Assembly: GCA_943349385.1 (NCBI GenBank)
Contig: CALQZM010000036.1
Span: 1 to 8,488, forward strand
DNA from: Candidatus Peribacteria bacterium
GTDB taxonomy: Bacteria; Patescibacteriota; Gracilibacteria; UBA1369; GCA-2718715
DNA length: 8,488 nucleotides
Direction of reading: 5' to 3'
The first letter of the stretch is position 1, and each line of letters begins with the position of its first letter. Below are positions 5,927 to 8,488 of this stretch, in pieces. A program made the position numbers and the translations under genes. The notes below the pieces were generated by a model, which was given only the letters and a program-made list of their open reading frames with translations, was not told where the DNA came from and did not search any database.

Positions 5927-6379
5927 ATGTCTATTGATTACAATATGAATGTGGGTGCGGCTAGGTTAGCCGTTAAAAATAAAAGGGCTGAACAGCCAAG
6001 AATCTTATTAGTTGGGGGGTTTAATGATTTGTTTTTAGAGGCATTAACTGAATTAAAATTTGATTTTGCATTATATAAAGGCAGTAAGGCTGCAAAATCT
6101 GCAGAGTTTGATGTGGTGGTGTTGTCTTCTGACAGAGCTGATCAAACTTTTGATTACATTCAAAAGTTTAAGGCGGTGCCTATTGTATTTAAAGGTACTA
6201 AAGGATTCTATGATTATAATCCGGTAAAAGAGTTTGGAAATTCATTTATATATAAACAAGATAGTCCGTGGTATATGTTGCAAGCCGTTATTAGAGCTGC
6301 CGAAACTTATAAGTTCCCATACGATTGGAAAACTTTAAGAGCCGAAGTCGCAGATACGGCCAAGTACTTAAATAAATAA
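5927..6379 (+). CDS. Single-domain protein resembling the C-terminal half of a GT5-type GT-B glycosyltransferase
   Basis: This 150-residue soluble protein has an alpha/beta Rossmann-like pattern. PRILLVGGFNDLFLEALTEL (24-43) looks like the first strand and helix of a GT-B C-terminal domain. FDVVVLSSDRADQTFDYIQK (61-80) sits where glycogen-synthase-like enzymes have their P-S-R-x-E motif. VPIVFKGTKGFYDYNP (84-99) matches the usual V-P-I-V-x-x-T-G-G-L-x-D-x-V, and GNSFIYK (104-110) followed by AVIRAAETYKFPYDWKTL (120-137) matches the closing G-x-G-F-x-F-K and R-A-L-E-x-Y-x-x-x-W-x-x-L. The catalytic Glu position appears as Asp69, and the whole N-terminal acceptor domain is missing. A receiver-like domain is the alternative reading. 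Catalysis seems unlikely. The gene is first in an operon, 5 bp before the next gene. Confidence 0.8.
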   Translation: MSIDYNMNVGAARLAVKNKRAEQPRILLVGGFNDLFLEALTELKFDFALYKGSKAAKSAEFDVVVLSSDRADQTFDYIQKFKAVPIVFKGTKGFYDYNPVKEFGNSFIYKQDSPWYMLQAVIRAAETYKFPYDWKTLRAEVADTAKYLNK

Positions 6380-6384
6380 ATATT

Positions 6385-7062
6385 ATGAAAAAATTAATTT
6401 ACTTTAATTTACCTAAATTTGATGGTTTGCCTAATTTAGACGGATATTTTGGCGATGGAAATTCTAAAGATCCTACTGAACTTGACACCGGTCAACCTGT
6501 AAAAGAGAATCTCTTTAAAGAAACTAGAAAAGGTTTAGAGTCATTAATACCAGATACTATTGAGTTTACCTTACCAAATGATATTATTCTGGATTTGCCA
6601 GACTCTCTTAGTTTGATTGTTGCCGAAAGATTAAATTTACCTATGCCCTTGCTAGATGCTCAATTAAGAATTCCAAGAAATGTTAGTATAAAGATTCCAA
6701 GAGATGTTTTTCCGGATATGCCAAGAATGCCAACATCGCCAGCGGACGTATTGACTGTTTTCAATGAAGTTCTAGTTGCACCTCGTGAGTTTGATATACC
6801 TGTTCCTGCTGGGACGCAAATAATTACCAGTTTAGGCACTTTTACGATTGATGAAGAGATTACAGTTACTTTACCTGCTGGATTATCTATTGATACTAGT
6901 AATGCTGGTTTTGGACTAGGTGGATATAATATACCCCTGCCAGAATCACAAGTTACTTTACCTGCGGGAACAAAATTTACTGTGTTTGGTCGTGAAGTTG
7001 CTTCACCTGTTGCAATTCCAATTCAAATGCCAAGTGAAATTACGATCCCGTATCCGTTTTAG
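6385..7062 (+). CDS. Unrecognised proline-punctuated, beta-rich protein
   Basis: I do not recognise this 225-residue protein. After a polar, Gly/Asp-rich N-terminus (about 1-50), short hydrophobic strands are separated by Leu/Ile/Val-Pro pairs at intervals of about 8-12 residues (for example IPDTIEFTLP, LRIP, VSIKIP, DIPVP). The C-terminal half holds two related hairpin units: VPAGTQIITSLGTFTIDEEI (140-159) and LPAGTKFTVFGREV (192-205), with a third, partial LPAG at 163-166. The PAGT-strand-G-strand-PAG pattern recalls hairpins seen in baseplate-J-like and other structural proteins, from memory only. There is no signal peptide, membrane helix, cysteine or visible catalytic motif. It starts at ATG 5 bp after the preceding stop and ends at TAG, 1 bp from the convergent pilin gene. 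A scaffold or surface-structure role is a guess. Confidence 0.82.
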   Translation: MKKLIYFNLPKFDGLPNLDGYFGDGNSKDPTELDTGQPVKENLFKETRKGLESLIPDTIEFTLPNDIILDLPDSLSLIVAERLNLPMPLLDAQLRIPRNVSIKIPRDVFPDMPRMPTSPADVLTVFNEVLVAPREFDIPVPAGTQIITSLGTFTIDEEITVTLPAGLSIDTSNAGFGLGGYNIPLPESQVTLPAGTKFTVFGREVASPVAIPIQMPSEITIPYPF

Positions 7063-7063
7063 G

Positions 7064-7474
7064 TTAATCTAAAGTTCTGCTGCCAGAATTTGAGCCTCCA
7101 GATTGAAGATCTTGAGATATACTTTGGATTAGTTGAACGATGTCGTCGAATCGGATGTATTGAATTGTGTTAAGTCCGATTACTCGGCTTATAATATTTA
7201 CGATTACTACTGCGGAAATTGTAATAATTAGTCCAATAATTGCGTAACGGATTGTTGAAACTGCTTGTTTGATCTTATCTTCATCACCACCAGAAAGAAT
7301 AAATGAAATCCCTCCAATGAAAATAAATATTACAGATAAGAGTCCCGCTGCTAAAATTGCATAGGCGATCCCTCTGTTAACTAGTTCTAAAATACTCATA
7401 TCTTCGGCAATATCTAAAAGGGAACCTTCGGTAATTTGTAAGAAAGATAGGGAATTAATTAGAAATGGATACAT
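7064..7474 (-). CDS. Two-helix pilin-like protein (VirB2/TrbC-like type IV secretion family)
   Basis: Proteins of this kind are small integral membrane subunits related to conjugative pilins, and are widespread in Patescibacteria. Numbered from the ATG at 7474, helix 1 covers about residues 35-61 (GIAYAILAAGLLSVIFIF and on) and helix 2 about 74-99 (IRYAIIGLIITISAVVIVNI and on). Between them lies the characteristic cytoplasmic turn SGGDEDKIKQAVSTIR. A short polar Ser/Gly-rich tail follows. A longer reading from GTG at 7513 adds 13 residues, but that codon lies inside the 3' arm of the khpA terminator, so I prefer the ATG (136 residues). The N-terminus is only mildly hydrophobic and is not a classical signal peptide. 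No other secretion gene lies in the window. It converges on the preceding plus-strand gene with 1 bp between stops. Confidence 0.82.
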   Translation of the reverse strand: MYPFLINSLSFLQITEGSLLDIAEDMSILELVNRGIAYAILAAGLLSVIFIFIGGISFILSGGDEDKIKQAVSTIRYAIIGLIITISAVVIVNIISRVIGLNTIQYIRFDDIVQLIQSISQDLQSGGSNSGSRTLD

Positions 7475-7501
7475 TAATTTAGAGTTATGAGAGATTGGAA
7501 T

Positions 7502-7536
7502 AAAAAAACTCACTAGAGTTTATTCATAGTGAGTTT
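7502..7536 (-). terminator. Intrinsic terminator of the rpsP-khpA operon
   Basis: On the minus strand AAACTCACTA (7536-7527) and TAGTGAGTTT (7515-7506) form a perfect 10-bp stem with an 11-nt loop, followed directly by a T-tract to 7502. It lies 52 bp past the khpA stop and 27 bp before the pilin ATG. Any transcription of the pilin must therefore come from read-through or from a promoter within this short gap. Confidence 0.85.
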
Positions 7537-7588
7537 AACATTTTGTTTTTTTTTTGCAACTTTACTGAAAGTTACATTTATATGAGGA

Positions 7589-7897
7589 CTAGATTTCTAG
7601 TTCGTCGTCTATACCACTTCCTGGAAGGGTAACTTCGTCGCCAGTTTCTGGTTCAAGAATTTTTAAGTTTACTCTTTCACCGTTTTTAGATCCGATTAGT
7701 CTAAGAAGAACACGCATTGCTTTCGCAGTTTGTCCGCCTTTACCAATGATTTTCCCCATGTCGTCTTTAGCCACTTTTAGAGTGATTAAAACTCCAAGGT
7801 CATCGATAGTTCGTTCGATAAATACTTGATCTGGGTAATCTACGATATTTTTTACGACAAATTCAATAAAGTCTTTGTCTTTGTGAGCTGCATCCAT
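7589..7897 (-). CDS. khpA: KH-domain RNA-binding protein KhpA
   Basis: KhpA is a small single-KH-domain RNA chaperone that, in firmicutes, pairs with KhpB (EloR) and influences cell elongation and division. The sequence shows the family opening DFIEFVVKNIVDYPDQVFIE (residues 9-28), then strands (VLITLKVAKDDMG) and the RNA-binding GxxG loop GKIIGKGGQTAKAMRVLL (48-65). At 102 residues it is longer than the usual 75-80: the extra part is an N-terminal MDAAHKDK and an acidic C-terminal tail (ETGDEVTLPGSGIDDELEI, 84-102). It starts at ATG without a Shine-Dalgarno sequence, 50 bp after rpsP. The rpsP-khpA order is conserved in many bacteria, which supports the call, but rimM and trmD do not follow. 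No khpB or jag gene is present here. Confidence 0.92.
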   Translation of the reverse strand: MDAAHKDKDFIEFVVKNIVDYPDQVFIERTIDDLGVLITLKVAKDDMGKIIGKGGQTAKAMRVLLRLIGSKNGERVNLKILEPETGDEVTLPGSGIDDELEI

Positions 7898-7947
7898 AAG
7901 AATATTGTTAAGGAATAGACGCTGTAAGAGACTGATAATGTAAGTGA

Positions 7948-8253
7948 TTAAGCTGCGGCTTCAGCTTTTTTCTTGGCAGCCGTTTTATTTGGCTTATCAA
8001 GATATTTTTCCATACCGTCTAATCCTTGACGTTTTAATAAAGAAGCAACCGTTGATGATGGTTGTGCACCTTTACTAATCCATTCTTGAACTTTTTCAAG
8101 ATTGATTTCGATTTTTTTTGGAGTTTGTGTTGGTAGGTAGTACCCAAGTACTTCTACGGCTTGTTTTTTGACCGCTTTGCTTTTCTCAGCCACAACTACT
8201 CTATAAGTTGCTAAATTTTGGCGACCTGTTCTTTGTAAACGAATTACTAGCAA
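7948..8253 (-). CDS. rpsP: 30S ribosomal protein S16
   Basis: S16 is an early-assembling small-subunit protein that binds 16S rRNA. The N-terminus MLVIRLQRTGRQNLATYRVVVAEK (residues 1-24) and the central VEVLGYYLPTQTPKKIEINLEKVQEWISKGAQPSSTVASLLKR are diagnostic, with the usual Ala-Lys-rich basic tail (AAKKKAEAAA). At 101 residues it is of normal length. The start is TTG at 8253: the family nearly always begins at this point and no in-frame ATG or GTG lies just upstream, so a non-AUG start is well supported. No Shine-Dalgarno sequence precedes it. It is the first gene of the rpsP-khpA operon, with a promoter about 50 bp upstream of the start codon. Confidence 0.97.
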   Translation of the reverse strand: MLVIRLQRTGRQNLATYRVVVAEKSKAVKKQAVEVLGYYLPTQTPKKIEINLEKVQEWISKGAQPSSTVASLLKRQGLDGMEKYLDKPNKTAAKKKAEAAA

Positions 8254-8279
8254 GAATGTAAGGATTAAATAATTAAATC

Positions 8280-8294
8280 AGCCTTTATTAGGCT
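8280..8294 (-). other. Hairpin at the very 5' end of the rpsP transcript
   Basis: AGCCT and AGGCT form a 5-bp stem with a 5-nt loop. The predicted transcript start from the promoter at 8300-8327 is near 8293, so the hairpin would occupy the first bases of the mRNA. Such 5'-terminal stems can protect messages from decay; a regulatory role for rpsP expression is inference only. Confidence 0.4.
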
Positions 8295-8299
8295 TGCTT

Positions 8300-8327
8300 A
8301 GTCTAGCGATTTTTTAATTGATGTCAA
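8300..8327 (-). promoter_or_regulatory. Promoter for rpsP-khpA
   Basis: On the minus strand a perfect TTGACA (8327-8322) is followed after 16 bp by TAGACT (8305-8300, 4/6 match to TATAAT). The A-tract of the adjoining inverted repeat lies just upstream of the -35 box and could serve as an UP element. This suits a strongly expressed ribosomal-protein gene. Confidence 0.65.
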
Positions 8328-8399
8328 CAGAATTTAAACTTTTTTTCTTGTCTAGTCCTCGCTCCGCTGCGGGCGACGTCGAAAAAAGTTTAAATTCTG
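8328..8399. repeat. 72-bp element with perfect 18-bp inverted arms and a G+C-rich centre
   Basis: CAGAATTTAAACTTTTTT (8328-8345) and AAAAAAGTTTAAATTCTG (8382-8399) are exact reverse complements. The 36-bp centre (8346-8381) is strikingly G+C-rich for this window and can fold further (CGC-T-CCG-CTG-CGG-GCG around 8360-8374, and CGACGTCG at 8374-8381). The left end abuts the -35 box of rpsP. It lacks the terminator layout of a stem followed by a T-tract, and the flanks show no target-site duplication. Possibilities are a regulatory cruciform, a dispersed palindromic repeat or a mobile-element relic. Confidence 0.8.
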
Positions 8400-8413
8400 G
8401 AAGTGAGGTACGT

Positions 8414-8488
8414 ATGAAGTTGTTGATGGGTGGCGGTAAACTTCTTTCGTTGTTTAATTCTTGCCTGTCTGCTGAGGAAAGCGAAAAA
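8414..8488 (+). CDS. Possible N-terminal fragment of an unrecognised gene (partial)
   Basis: An ATG at 8414 opens a frame that stays open for 25 codons to the window edge, beginning MKLLMGGGKLLSLFNSCLSA. GAGGT (8405-8409), 4 bp upstream, is one of the few Shine-Dalgarno-like matches before any start here. It would be divergent from rpsP, with the palindromic element between them. The minus strand is also open from the right edge to a TAA inside the palindrome's right arm, so the coding strand is not settled. No family is recognisable. Confidence 0.35.
   Translation, partial: MKLLMGGGKLLSLFNSCLSAEESEK

Noticed and set aside
96..8253. Reassignment of UGA to glycine (code 25)
   Set aside because: All conserved proteins are full length with normal glycine positions encoded by GGN, and no gene requires an in-frame UGA.
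8328..8399. Integron attC site or intrinsic terminator
   Set aside because: The RYYYAAC and GTTRRRY ends of attC are missing, the stem is A+T-rich, and no T-tract follows the stem on either strand.
1..8488. CRISPR array, insertion sequence or prophage
   Set aside because: No regularly spaced repeats, transposase, integrase or phage gene is present. The hairpin motif in the 6385-7062 protein alone does not justify a phage call.

Overview
The window is visibly A+T-rich, compact, and carries mostly single-copy housekeeping genes mixed with short proteins that I do not recognise. The best fit is a Candidate Phyla Radiation (Patescibacteria) genome. The reasons are a VirB2/TrbC-like two-helix pilin of the kind common in that group, a short FemAB-type transferase, a 5'-3' exonuclease standing alone without a DNA polymerase domain, an rpsP-khpA pair without rimM and trmD, and start codons that almost all lack a Shine-Dalgarno sequence. 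All genes read through in the standard bacterial code, so UGA is not recoded as glycine as in Gracilibacteria and Absconditabacteria. I cannot place the lineage more finely from sequence alone.

Layout. Positions 1-933 (+): the tail of an unknown protein, a 99-residue unknown protein and peptide deformylase (def). Positions 949-1859 (-): a FemAB-family peptidoglycan bridge transferase with a clear promoter, converging on def. Positions 1860-2090: a gene-free stretch rich in inverted repeats, possibly a structured RNA. Positions 2092-4733 (-): an ftsA-ftsZ operon with a strong promoter and a strong intrinsic terminator. Positions 4738-4947: an A+T-rich gap with direct repeats and a DnaA-box-like site. 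Positions 4948-5859 (-): the stand-alone exonuclease, whose last five residues look like a sliding-clamp-binding motif. Positions 5887-7062 (+): a divergent two-gene operon with an extended -10 promoter, encoding a protein that looks like half of a GT-B glycosyltransferase and a proline-punctuated beta-rich protein. Positions 7064-7474 (-): the pilin-like protein, ending 1 bp from the preceding gene. Positions 7502-8327 (-): rpsP-khpA with promoter, leader hairpin and terminator. Positions 8328-8399: a 72-bp element with perfect 18-bp inverted arms and a G+C-rich centre. Positions 8414-8488 (+): the possible start of another gene.

How the genes fit together. ftsA and ftsZ make the division ring and its membrane anchor, and the FemAB protein probably modifies cell-wall peptides. 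Def removes N-formyl groups from new proteins, while S16 and KhpA serve the ribosome and RNA metabolism. The exonuclease probably removes RNA primers. The pilin-like protein suggests a type IV secretion-like or conjugation-like apparatus encoded elsewhere. The least explained part is the two-gene operon at 5927-7062, which is my main candidate for something undescribed.
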